From Pascua guehoae (Eukaryota > Basidiomycota > Tremellomycetes > Trichosporonales > Trichosporonaceae), in contig BCJX01000013.1 of assembly GCA_001600415.1 (NCBI GenBank), positions 874,116-938,115 on the forward strand: a stretch of 64,000 nucleotides of DNA, read 5' to 3'. Below, piece after piece: positions 20,476 through 32,218 of this stretch; the stretch's first letter is position 1, and every line of letters begins with the position of its first letter. The position numbers and the translations under genes are program-made. The notes beneath the pieces are model-generated. The model was not told the DNA's origin, ran no database searches, and saw nothing but the letters and a program-made list of their open reading frames with translations.

Positions 20476-21372
20476 TGGACTGGCGGGTGGGTGTGGATGC
20501 GAAAAGGCGGACAGGCGCGATGCGCGCGTGCGCGCTCGTGTTATGGATGCGATGAGATGCGGGTGGGGTCGTTTGTTGGTGGCTTGAGGATGGGTGGTAT
20601 GGGTGGGCTGGCTGTGGGCGTCGACTTTGGTTCGGCATAGGTCTTGTGCCGAGAGTCCGAGGGTCTGCATGCCCGGTTCCGAGCTATTGCCGAATGACGG
20701 GAGTATAATTCAAATCTCTGGGCCATGGTGATACGCCGAGGATTATCCGGGATGTCAAATTTATATGGCCCCGACTCAATCGCGCGCTGGAGACAGGTGC
20801 TGGGTGGGTGCCCATTCTGTCTGCACGCTGTAATCGACAGCTGCAGTCGTCGGCAGCAGTCGCGCATGGCCCTATGGCCAGCAGTCAGCAGGCTCTGGGT
20901 GGTATTTCTCGACAATACAGGATGTACATGTGCGACGTGGCCAAGCATCAGCCAAAAAAACACACACACACTTACGACTGCCAAGCGCAGCACTTGGGCA
21001 CCATGTGACAAACAATGGGGACTCTTCTGATCCGTACGGTGAATGCTTGCTGTTGAGCGTCTTAGCTTGAGACGAACCACCCCTTTGCAATGACCGTTGA
21101 ATGTGTTGCTGCGTTTTTTCTGGCTACACCTGGACCACGGCCCGCCGAGAGCTAGCAAGCCAGAAGCCAAGAGCTCCACTTGCCCCTCTCTCTCGTCGCC
21201 CGCTCATCCACTCTCCCACTCTCCCCTCACCCACTCTCCCACCCCAGACTTGACTAGGTCAATGCATACACAAGTACACCGTATTACAAGCCGTCCATCG
21301 CTGTTTTTGCTGTTGCGTTTTGTAAATGCCATTTGTCTGCTGACGCCGCCACCGCTGCCATTTGTTATCGCT
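20476..21372. other. Region between zinc-cluster gene and ERT1; no confident gene
   Basis: The right part is expected to be the 3' UTR of ERT1 and mixed sequence. The left part holds a minus-strand open frame beginning ATG at 20638 with MPNQSRRPQPAHPYHP, which could be the first exon of the zinc-cluster regulator. I cannot confirm it because the splice partner would be in the gap. Confidence 0.35.
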
Positions 21373-23341
21373 CTAGTGCATTGCCTCTGGGGGGATGGGG
21401 AGGAACTGGCCGACAATCATCGACGGCAGGTCAAAGACGTCGCGGCGGATCGTGTAGCATGCCGCGCATGGAATCGTGCCCTTGCCTGTATCGAGCGTCG
21501 TGGCCTGGAAAAAGTTCTGCGTCGTGTTTTCAAACGCGTGCACGGCAAAGTTCTCCCAGTACTCGATGGTGCTGCGGGGCGTTAGCACGTGAAGAAGAGC
21601 GCTGGCGCGTGGGCCTACTACTCACGCCTGCTTGGAGAAGAGCTGGTAGATGCACATGCGGCTGCGCAGAATCTCGTCCTCGGTCTTGCCGACGAGGTGG
21701 CAAAACTGTGGCGAGACGCACACCACCTCGCCAGTCCTGCGCCAGACGGCGGTCGGTGTGGCAGAGTACGAAATGAGCTTTTCAAGCTCAATCTGGGTAC
21801 GCAGAAACGAGCGCTCGAGGAAGACTTCGTCGTCCTCGCTCATGGTCATTTGGAGCGCAATCAGACTGGGGCGGAATGCGGCGAGGGCGCGGACGACACG
21901 GAGGATTTCGTTCTTCTCAAAGCTGGCGCAAAGTGTCAACATGACGGATACGTGTGCCGCGAGCCAAACGTACTTGGTTGTGAGGTACTGCATGAGGACG
22001 TGGTAGCCCTCGGTGTAGTCGTACGGCGTGACAATCGTCTTGAAGACATCGTCGGCGGTGAGCTTTTTTGGCGCCACCGTGTATTCTGGCGCTGGGACGG
22101 CGGCCATTTCGTCTGGAAGCTGGCCCGGCTGTCCCCAGCCGTTGCCGTACATGCCCTGCGACGACAAGTCGTTGGCAAGCATCGGCTGCAGGCCCGCAGA
22201 CGGGTGGTCCTGCGGAGTGAGGAGGACATTGTTGTCCGCCGCTCCGGCAGCGCCCGCGCCGCCGCTCTGGTTGGGGTCTGCCAGACCAAAGTTGGACCAC
22301 AGTGTAGGCGTCGAGCCGTCGGTCGAGCTGGGCGCACCAGTGCCCCCACCACCACCACCACTAATGTCGCCCAGAGGGAACGGCGGTGACATGGAGCCAA
22401 ACATAGAGTCGAACATTTCATACTCGAGGTTTGCGGCAGCCGACGACGAAAAGTCTGCCTGGTTAGTATACTCTGCGTGACCGTTCCCCTCCACGCAGAG
22501 CGACGCACTAAAGGGGTCGTTTGGCTGGATACCCCAGTCAGTGAGGGGTTGGCCGAGGCTGATATCAGGCAGTGGGGCCGTAAGCCAGATGTTGTCTGGA
22601 ACCTGCGCCTGCTGTTCGGGACGGGGCGGCACGACGCCAGGCTGCAGCATCGCAACGGGAATCGAGCTCCCAAAGGGACCCGTCGAGGCCGTCGCATATG
22701 CGGATGGATGCGGGGCTTGTTGTTGGGGAGCAGTCGGTGGAGGGGGTGCGGGAGCGAGCGGAGCGGCTGGGGAGTCGTCAGCTACTGTAAACAGGAACGG
22801 CCACCTGCCGGCCAACATGGGCCGCGGCCTATACACCGAGGTCACCAAAGTCGCCACTGGTACGCACCACGTTCATCGCCTTCCATGAGGTATTTGGCCT
22901 TTTTGCGGACACCCTCGACACACTGGTCTCCGATGCCCTTCTTCATACAGCGCGTACATGGCCGGCCTGTGGGGTGTGAGCAAGATGAAAAGGTTTTTGG
23001 CGCGAGACGCCCTACTCACACTCGTCGCAAGTCAGGTGGCTCTTCTGGCACGCAAGGCAGGCCTTTGCGACCTTTTTGCGCACGACCTTGCCATCTGCTC
23101 GTGTCTTGGTACCGGGGGGGTTGGCGCGGGATGGACTTGGGTTGGCGCTGGAAGGAGCCGGGGCGACGGGCTTGAGCGTGTTGTTAATGTGAGGCGGGGA
23201 CGTGTCTGATGGCGACGAGGTGGCTGCCGAGACGGACCCGCTGACCTCGGAGGTTTCGCGGGCGCGGCGACCCCAGTTTGCTTGACGTTCTTGCATGCGA
23301 GCCATTGCGGAGAGATAGTCGACCGTTGGATCGGCGGCCAT
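21373..23341 (-). CDS. ERT1: Transcription activator of gluconeogenesis (Zn2Cys6 + PAS)
   Basis: Exons 23341-23020, 22966-22868, 22766-21626 and 21571-21373 give 586 residues; introns are 53, 101 and 54 nt. The zinc cluster spans the first junction: C95-LA-C98-QKSHLT-C105-DEC-RP-C111-TR-C114-MKKGIGDQ-C123, followed by EGVRKKAKYLMEG. The QKSHLTC and RKKAKYL signatures are typical of the ERT1/AcuK/AcuM regulators, which drive gluconeogenic and non-fermentable-carbon genes. The middle is Pro/Gly/Asp-rich. The C-terminal third has FEKNEILRVVRALAAFRPSL and a PAS domain (TPTAVWRRTGEVVCVSPQF), completed in exon 4 by EYWENFAVHAFENTTQ and IRRDVFDLPSMIVGQFLP. The first true ATG in frame is at 23341, because the longer frame starts with GTG. 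Confidence 0.93.
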
Positions 23342-25354
23342 GGTATAATAAAGTTGCAAGACCACAGAGGACGAGGATGACCCCCAAGTGACAAGTCAGT
23401 CACTGCCTAGTGGACGGCGGGCCAGGACGAGTGGGTGCGGCGCGAGGGGTCGGTGCGGCCTGGGCGTTGGGAATGTAGGGATGTGGAATCGGGGGTGGAC
23501 AACGACGACACGATGGGTTGGCCAGTGCGGTATGAGATAGACGACACCTTGTTACACAAATGGGTGGGACAGGTTTGTTTCCCAATGCCAATCAGTGTCG
23601 AGAGTGGGTGGGTGTCAATTGGCCAGTCAACCCCCAGTGGCCAGTGGCGAGCGAGCCAGTGTGATGTGGGTGCGACGTGCGTGCAAGTGTCCTGGCGCGA
23701 GCGAGGGCAAGGTGGGACGAGGCGTTGGGGAGAGACAGAGAGACACGAGGTTGGGCTCGAGCTCAAGAGCGACGGGAGGCAGCTCGCTAAGCAGGGAGAG
23801 AGGGAGAGGGAGCTTTGGGGAGGTTTGTACCTGGGCGCCAAGTGAGTTTGAATGCCTTGCGAGACAAGGACGGAATGGTGTGAGGAATTGCGTCAACGTA
23901 CCTTGGAGTGCACGACCTTTGATGCGGGCGGGCGGGCGGGCGGGCGGCGCTGGACTGCAAGGGGTTTTGGTTGGGGTTGTTGCGTTTGCCGGAGTGTGTC
24001 GGAAGTGACGGACGAGTAAGGAGACGGGGGATGGAAAGCGTCAACAGCGAGATGTGTCCGAGCAACCCAAGGGAGGGCGGCGACGAAGGGTTGGTTGCAC
24101 GCAGCGCGGGCTCAAGCCGAGCGAGGCGAGGGTGTGTTGTCGTCTGTGCAAGAGCGAGGTGGAAAAAGGCACGGGGGGTGTAAAAGGATAACCTCGGGTC
24201 AATTCGGCGGCCACTCAAAATCCAGGCGGACGGCGGCGAACGGCGGATGTTGTGGACGGTACGGTTTGGTCGGCCCGGCGGCGGCGGGGCGCGGAGGCAG
24301 AGAGTGTCCCAAAAATGATAACCAAATATTACAATCAACCAAATCAATCCTCCGTCTTGACACGCAAACGACCTTCTTGGCAAAACCAAAAACCACCGCG
24401 GGTTTGGTATGTATCAACCGTTGGCCGTTGCACGTACTCTACGTCGTACGACGCGTTGGGCGGCAAATGAAAAAAAAGGTACAGTACACTCTGTGCCGCA
24501 CGGGGCCGACGAAGTGACTGTGACTAGAGACGGCAAGAATAGTAACAGGTGGGCGGAGGGGGTAGTAGCTTTGGGGGCGACCCAATAGCTGGCACCTTAA
24601 GAGGTATGAGCTTGGGGACATGGCCGGTGCTTGCTCCAATAGACAAGCATTGCGGCCTGCGGTGGGTGGCCGCATTGTCATGTCATGTCATTCCCTGCCT
24701 GTGCCGTCGGTTCTTGGCTCAAACAGGTATCCCCACCTGCTGCAGATCTCCGCCTTGCGAGTTGACACCTGTGGCGCTGCGGCTCTCAAGCAGCAACAAG
24801 CATGTCAAACCTGTGAAAGAGGCATGACGCCTTGCTTCTGCTGGGGCACATTGGCACCGCCATCGCAGACGTCTCCCTTGCTTTCCACCTGACGCTTCGT
24901 CGCCTGACCCCACTTTGCCGCTTGGCCGCCTCGGCCCCCGCCAACGCCTCACCGTGTGACGTGCTGGCGGCCTACCGGCGACCAGCTGGCGGGCGCCGTG
25001 TGTTCCAAGCCGAGCGAGCACGGGCCGCGCCCTTGTGCGGCGTGCTCAATTGCAAAGCCAAGGCCGAGGAGAATAACTCGCCGTGTGGCGTCCAGAGCAG
25101 GCTGCTGGTGACTGTGCACCCTACTTTGGTACCTTCGTCGTCCTTGTGTCTGCGTCTGCGCGTACCTTCTGTGCATGTCTGAGGGGCACAACAAGGTTGA
25201 CAAGGCGGAGCAAATGCGCGCGCGCGGGCGCTTGGTAGGTTTGTCTGATCTCGGCGCCTGGCGCCTGGCCCCCTGCCGGACATGACACCATTGCGCCATG
25301 GCTGCCCGGCGGCCCATCGGTACAGCAAGCCACGGCTTGGCCAGGTTCTGCCCG

Positions 25355-25440
25355 TCCTGTCTTGTCCTGCATTGTCCTGCATTGTCCTTGTATTGTCCTG
25401 TCCATTGTCCCTGGCGTAGTGAGCATTGTCCTTCATTGTC
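25355..25440. repeat. Degenerate TGCATTGTCC repeat
   Basis: Nine or more copies of TTGTCC occur in about 85 bp, several as TGCATTGTCC or TATTGTCCTG. No gene is attached. Confidence 0.7.
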
Positions 25441-27391
25441 CTTTGCGCATGCCGTCGCCTGGCCCCTTATTCTGTGCTGTCGAGTCTGGTCTGATTCGCC
25501 GTGTCCCTCTCTCTTTGTCCATTAAGCATGCCAAATGTTTTTCCGCAGGCAGGGTGCCTGAGCCAGAATGATTCGGTATTGTCGCAGCCACGCATATGGC
25601 CCAGGCGGCCAGCTGCCAGACGGCATCACCATTACAGCATGGGACGCAGCACCAAGCATGCATGCCTGCCAGGATGACACCGGTTATCACTATCTAGTCG
25701 CTTCCGGTGTCACCTAGCCCCACTCTAGAAGATCTCGTAGGCTATCGTCTGTCACCGTATCGATCTCTATCTACCCCACAAAATACCTTGCCCACCAAGA
25801 ATGTGCAAAAACCTAGTCACAAACAACAAAAATACCCACCAACCTAGAAAATGATCGAGAAGAAACACACTCGCGTCGCTCGTACGCTCATGCTATGCAG
25901 GACACGCTGCTCACGAGACCTCAGGCGCCCACCTGGTCAGCCTTGCCGTCCTCGTCACGCGCCGTCGCTCGTTTTAGCTTGGGTCGAGCACAGCGGGTAG
26001 TCTCCCTGTGCAGACGTGAGCTCTGCCGCGTCTCACCTTTGGGGGTTAGCCATTCAGACGAGAGGAAATGATGGGGTAACAACTAACCACCGACTGACCT
26101 GGCAGTGACCACCTGTGACCACCTCGTTGCCACCACACGTCTGCGTGCCTGCCCGTGCACCTGCGACCTGCACCTGCACCGACAACCTGCGAGAAGGAAA
26201 ATCACCATGGCCCCCTGCGGCGCTGCTCACCCTGCCGACAACGAGATGGCAGAATGCAGTGTTGCAGGCGGCACCCCAGTACCTATGTCTGGGACCTGTA
26301 CGTACCTGCCCGTGTCATGGATTGGTCTTCTATTGCATGAGTCAGTGCAGATCATGGGCAAAGCCCACTTCCTGACGCCACCACGCCACCACTAGTGCCC
26401 ATACCGTCATCCCCCACCACGTAAAAATCCTCGCTGCTGCTTCTCTCTCCTTGCCACCAGAGCCACCCACCAAGCCCTGCACACGATACCTGCGCTGATA
26501 GCCAACACGACAGTGCCTTCGTCAGCACCTCGACCACGCGCGCCGCACCACGCGCCCCCCCCTTGTGGCGCCCACCGTCCACCGTCCACTCTAACAGTCC
26601 CTGCCCACCGTCCCTGCCCACCGCTTCTTTCCCCTGCCCGCCCACCCCTGTCGCAGGTGACGGCCAGGACAGCCGGAGGAACAATGACCAGATTGTCCGG
26701 TGTACCGAAGCACAAGATCTGTCCCCGCCCTGCGCGCTGCGACGCCCATGCTCGAGAGTGGCTGGGAGGGGGAGAGTGGTGGCGCCCGCACGCCAGGGAG
26801 CGGTGAGGCAGAAGAGAGGGGGGGGTTGGGCGGTGGCGGTGGCGTCGGGTTTGCGATGTCGGGCCGACCCGAGAGCTGCGAGCTGCGAGGCATGTGAGGT
26901 GGCAGGCAGGAGGGAGGAGGGAGGAGGGAGGATGAGAAAGCAGTTGGCCAAACAGAGGCGTCAATGGTGAATACGTGTCAACAGTATGTCTTTGGGATGC
27001 CCTATTCTATAGTAGTCTGGGCCAAGTGGCCCGTGCGCCCCGCGTGCTGGAATGTGAAAGTAGATGAAGTGAAAATACCTTCCAACTTGGCGACAAAGTG
27101 TCTCCTTGATGGAATCCGCCACGGTACAGACTACTGTGACCATGTTTTTGGGTTGCTTCTTGAGGGTGTGAGGGAAACATTATCAGCCATATCAGTAGAG
27201 AAAACCCTCGCCCCGTCACATGTCTGGTAGTGGGTCACGACCAAGCCAAATTCCCCGATGAGCAATGACCATTGTGGCGCTTTACATTCGTCAGCCGTAC
27301 GGGCGAGGCGGCGACGACGACTATGGACCGAACCGGAGCGAACCAGAGCGGGCGCCGAGGGTTGCAAGGTTGCAAGGTTGGGTTCAAGGCG

Positions 27392-28509
27392 TCAGGTTTG
27401 TGGCAGAGGCGCCTCTTGCCTCTTGTCCAGCCACAGGTGCCAGCAAAACCCCGCCGCCAAGCCTGCATTCTTGGGTTCTGCCAGATATCCCATTCCACTT
27501 GCTCTGCTCACAGCTGGTGCAGGTTTTGCATGCGCGCGCCTGGACAGAAGCTTCATCTTTTCGAGGACAATGAACGACCGTGTCTCCTTTGGCTTGCGCT
27601 TGCCGAACAAGGACGCCACGCCGGGGATCGACAAAATGTCCGCCATTCGCCACCTATTCAACGGCCACATGCCAAAGTCGGTCACATGCACATTGAGGCC
27701 ATTGTCGACAGGCGTACAGGCCTTTTTGCTTGGCAGGTGTATGGAATTTATGGCTTGGAGGATAATACCCGTCGTCACGGTCAATCGGTCGACCTTGAAT
27801 ACCAGTCGCAGAGTGCCACAGATGGACGACGCCAGACGCCGCCATGCCGTATACCGCACGTCTCGGCATGAGGGAATCAGCAATCTCAATCGTCGAGCTA
27901 TCGCGTGACTGTTCCACAAGGCCCAGGAGGATTAGATGAGGAATGTGAATCTTCTTGGTCGAGTGAGTGGTATAGCCGATAACAATGGCGAGTATGCCGA
28001 GGTGCAGTAGACTCTTCTTGCAGCTTGGGTCATGCACCTGCTTGCTGCTTGCCCTCTTGCTGCTTGCCCGTGTGCCTGCATCAACCAGGGCTTGATTGCT
28101 CGTTACGAAACCAGATCTCGCGGCAGTTTGACAATCGCGCCCCCAAGTTGATCAGATCCACTCGCCCAACGCTATCGACGTGCTCGCGCACCCTGGCGCG
28201 TGCGCAACAATGATCAACGTGAGTGCTCAATGCGAGCCCCACTGCAGAGCCAAAAGACCAACCATCCCAGAAACGATACAAGCAGCTGCCCCATGCCCCA
28301 CGTTCACTCTCAACGCACAGCACGATGCATGTCTCCGCCACCACGATGACCATGCCCAACCTGACAATGACAGTGGCGACCACGGGGCCGGCGTGCCTGG
28401 CGGAGGATGCCGCGCGGTGATGTCCACTGTCGGACAAGACCGATGTCGCCAGACGGACACGACCTGGCGACACCAACAACCTCTCAACCCTCGACCAAAA
28501 TAGCCCCAC
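27392..28509 (-). other. Possible degenerate or multi-exon membrane-protein gene
   Basis: Three minus-strand open blocks contain hydrophobic segments: VVATVIVRLGMVIVVAETC (about 28400), LLHLGILAIVIGYTTH (about 28000) and DRLTVTTGIILQAINSIHL (about 27760), the last resembling the final helix region of fungal seven-helix proteins of unknown function. I could not join them into one convincing spliced protein and saw no clear start. It may be a decayed gene, a real gene with small exons I failed to place, or chance. Confidence 0.2.
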
Positions 28510-28844
28510 GCAGCGACGGGCGGGCTTGTGCGAGTTTCTTTTCCTCTCTCTTGCTCTTCTTGCTCTCTTGCTCTTTCTCGCCTACGAAAAGAACACAGGC
28601 GTCGTGGTCCACTTTCTTCTGCGCGCACGACACTTTGTGAGTGAAATGGGTTCGCTGCGAAGGCAGCCGGTGTGGACGCTATCACGCGTGATGCGCGTGT
28701 CGGTAGTGGGGATTGCAAGAAGGGTCCTGGGGGAAAGAGCGACGGTGGGGAGGGGTGTGCGTGTTGGTGAACGAGCTGGAGGGGGTGGGAGGGGCGGGAG
28801 GGGCGCAAAGGAGGCTCGCCAACTGACACCAGATACTGGCCAGC

Positions 28845-30813
28845 ATGACGACAGCGGCGAGCCGAAATCCAAGTCCGAGGGCGACGGAGACGACCCCCCT
28901 GCTAGCCGACGACAGCAGGAGGAGCAGCAGCGCGACTCTGGCCCGATCCCAACAGGGTGGGGCCGACGGGATCGACACCGACACCGACGCCGACGGAGTA
29001 GCGCTCAAGGGCGCGGCGCGGCTCGGGCACGCGCTGCTGTCGCCGCTCGCGCGCGTCTTCTTTGTGTCGTTTCTCATGTCCATGACGTTTTCGTTTACGC
29101 AGACTGCGCTCGTGTACTCGTTCCGCACCATGACGTGCGACGAGTACTATACGACGCACGAGTGGCATGGGCACGGGGACCGGTGTGCGATACCTGCCAT
29201 CGAGGGCGCGACGGCGTCCAATGTGGCGTGGATGAGCACGACGACGACGACTTCGAGTGAGTGCAGCGTGGTGGGGGTGCTGGGCCCGGGTTCTGGGCGC
29301 GGGCACGCGGGCTTTCGGGCTCGGCGTCTTGTACATCCACACTAACCCACAGCCATTGTCAACCTGTTCATATCGGCATGGTTCATCTCGCGCTTTGGCG
29401 TCAAGGCTGCCATGTTCCAGCAGACGTTCTGGGCCGCGCTGCGGTCGCTGACGCAAATCTACGCCGAGCAGCGCGGCATCGGGGCGGGGATGCGCATCAT
29501 CATTGTGACGCAGGCGTTCAACATGCTCGGGTCGGCGGGCGGGTTCCAGCTGAGCGCAAACTCGTACGTGGCCCTCGTGTCGTCCGAGGCTGCGCGGACG
29601 GCAAACTTTGGCGTCTTGAGCGGGATATTCATGTTTGGATCGGGCATTGGGTTTACGGCTGGTGGGCTGGCGGAAAAGTGGTTTGGATACCTCGCACCGT
29701 TCCAGTGTGCGTTTGTGCTGCTGTGCTTTTGCACCGTGTTTGGCAGCGTGTTTCTGCCCTACTATGCGCCGCAGGCCAAGCACGGCGACGACGAGGAAGA
29801 CGAGGGCAAGAAGAAGAAAAAGGGGTTCCTCGACCCGCTCAAAGTCTTTATCCCGCGCAAGGTCACGACGCCGACGGGGGCGACACGGCGCGACTGGAAC
29901 CTGTGCCTCCTGGGCCTCGGCACATTCTTCTCGGTCCTCGCCACGGGCTACATTGCCATGGCGCTGCAGCTCGTCGCGATCAACGCATTCGACTTTCGCC
30001 CAGACACGTCCGGGTACATGCTCTCGCTCACGCTGCTGGTGCGCGCGTTTTTCCTCATGGTGTGCTTCCCGCGCATCATTGCGGGCGGGCGCAGGTGGCT
30101 CTCGGCAACACAGCAGCACAAGCACAAGCACCAGCCCAAGGGCGTCGCGGGGGTCAAGACCACACCGTCGTACCACAGCACATCCTCGGCGTCCTCCACC
30201 GTGACTCCATCGACGTCCCGCCCGCCCTCGATCTCATCCGCGTCCACCCCCAGCACCCACTCGCGCCTCTACCCCGACGCCGAACACCCCAACGACCCCG
30301 ACGCAGCCGAGATCCCCGACGCCGTCGGCCAGCCCGTCAACGACCTCGCGCCCGCCGGATCGGGCCCCGGCCCCGGCTCCGCATTCGACCTGTACTTTCT
30401 CCGCTGGTCCATCCTCCTCGACGGCGTCCTCACCGGCGCAGTCTCCCTCGCGTCCCAGGCATGGCACATGTACCTCGCCGCCGCCGTGCTGCCGTTTGCG
30501 AGCGGGACCGGGCCCGCGAGCAAAGGTGTCATTCTGGACTTTGTCGACAGGAACGCACGGGCCGATGCGCTGAGTGCCATTGCGCTCGTCGAGAAGATTG
30601 GTGAGTGCCCAACGCCGCCTGCACCCATACATTACTAACCCCTTAGCCCAAGTATCCACGATCGGCGTGTTCGGGTACGCTTTTGCCCTCCTCAGCGAGG
30701 CGGGACACCCGACGCTCGTCTTCCTCGCCGACGCGAGCATTGCGCTGCTCGGATTCCTCATCCTCCTCCCGGTGCGCTTGCCTCGGGTCCGCACGGGGGG
30801 CAGTGTAGCGTGA
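28845..30813 (+). CDS. Major facilitator superfamily transporter
   Basis: Exons 28845-29256, 29353-30600 and 30647-30813 give 608 residues; introns are 96 and 46 nt with GTGAGT donors and CTAACCC branch regions. The N-terminal 60 residues are Ser/Thr-rich and cytosolic (ATETTPLLADDSRR). Transmembrane helices begin at ARVFFVSFLMSMTFSFTQTA. After the first junction come NLFISAWFISRFGVKAAMFQ and a glycine-rich pair of helices (GVLSGIFMFGSGIGFTAGG, then GYLAPFQCAFVLLCFCTVFG). A charged central loop (DDEEDEGKKKKK) separates the two six-helix halves. A second Ser/Pro/Asp-rich loop of about 110 residues sits between predicted helices in the C-terminal half, which is unusual. The last exon supplies two helices. 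Substrate is unknown. Confidence 0.85.
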
Positions 30814-32218
30814 TTGGAGGGCATTACGGCGTAACCTCGCTGCAACGGGGGGGGGGGGGGGGGGAGGGGAGGGGCGTGGATTATCTGTTCTGTTCGTACA
30901 ATACACATACATTCGACTCGTTGCAAGATGTGTACTAGTGTGCATTGGTGTCATGAATTGCATCGTCACGTTGGCCGTCCTTGCTCGCAAGCTCACACCT
31001 ACAGAGGGTCAAGAACTGTGAGGTGTGCAGGGTGAGATTTGTCTGGCGCCGAATACTCATCTGTGCCAGCTCAGAGCATGCCACGGCATCCCGGCCGTCC
31101 TTTGTGACACCCTCGTAATCTCACCACCAAGCTCAAGCTCACCAGCAAGCTCACCAGCTCACCAGCTCGTCGCGATACCCCTCGGCCAGCGTACGGCATT
31201 ATCGGCCAGCACCCGCCCAGCCCCCTACCGACCTACCCCCGAAGCCACCGCCAGTGTCACCTCGCCGGCCGGCATGGTGCATGGGGGTATGGCGTGCAGC
31301 ATGCGGCGTGGCGTGTGGCGTCGCCATGTCCGTGTCAAGTACAGTATAGTAGCACGCCATGCCACGCCACGCCACAGAATACTCTCCCTCTGTAGCTCGG
31401 CAGCTCGGCAGCTCGGCAGCTCGGCAGTCCTCGGCCCCCAATCTCGATCTCGGTCTTGGATCACGAGGCCATGAGGCCGACCAGGACCAGGACCAAGCGT
31501 GATCGCAGACGAGATCTGTTCTGTCCGGCTCTGACCCAACCTGTCGGCTGACCTAACGCGACACCTGAGCTGCACGATTCCAACGCCGTCAGGAGATATG
31601 GATCACGCCGCATAGACTAGAGGGGTGTGGGGTGACACTGTCTCGCTCTGGGGTCACAGAAGTGAACGTACATGCCTCGGCAAGGCGGCATCCCTGCGCC
31701 ATCACGCGGTGGTACTGTACCGTGCAAGACGTTACATCCAGAGGATACGAATCAAAGACACGTCTGAACCCCCTGGTGCACAGTGGCTTGACCTACTGCT
31801 AGCTAGCTGGGCAGCTGGGCAGCAGCGCACAGGCCTCGGCCGCCTCCGCTGTCAACTGACGGCCCCGCATTCGAGCCGAGACCGGCGCAACGCTCGAGCA
31901 CATTCCGCGCGGCGACGGACCGAGACTGAGGCAGGTGTGCAGGGCCGAGCTGGTGGCGTGCGCCGGAGATAGGATTGGGATGTGGGGCTGGGGGTTTGTG
32001 GCGTGGAGATGTGTGGGGAGGAGGCGAGTTTAGCGATTCGTGAGGCGGGGAAGTGCGGGGACGTGTGGGCCAAGCGGACGTGTGGACGTGTGGACGTGCG
32101 GGCATGTGGGGAACGTGTGGGGTGACCGGCTGAGCTCTCGAGCTCGCTCCTTTGTGTCCAACGGATCGCTGCTCTGTCCCCCACCCCCACCCACTTGCTC
32201 CGTGCTTGCCGCCATCCG
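30814..32218. other. Intergenic region, no gene seen
   Basis: The region begins 33 bp before a G18 run (30847-30864) and carries a perfect 8-bp tandem repeat, AGCTCGGC x4, at 31394-31427. Open frames are short and unconvincing. Confidence 0.5.
31394..31427. repeat. AGCTCGGC x4 tandem repeat
   Basis: Four perfect 8-bp copies in intergenic DNA. Confidence 0.9.

Larger units (their letters stand above)
23342..28844. other. 5.5 kb largely non-coding region
   Basis: The left end is the ERT1 promoter and leader, with a CGGG run at about 23924-23946. A degenerate TGCATTGTCC/TTGTCCT repeat lies at about 25355-25440. Open frames up to about 200 codons exist on both strands (for example 26352-26964 minus), but they overlap one another and have no motif or coding bias. 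The 27.4-28.5 kb part is described separately as a weak minus-strand gene candidate. Confidence 0.4.

Noticed and set aside
28902..30176. 424-codon minus-strand frame opposite the MFS gene
   Set aside because: Antisense shadow of a recognisable transporter; crosses its intron without adaptation.
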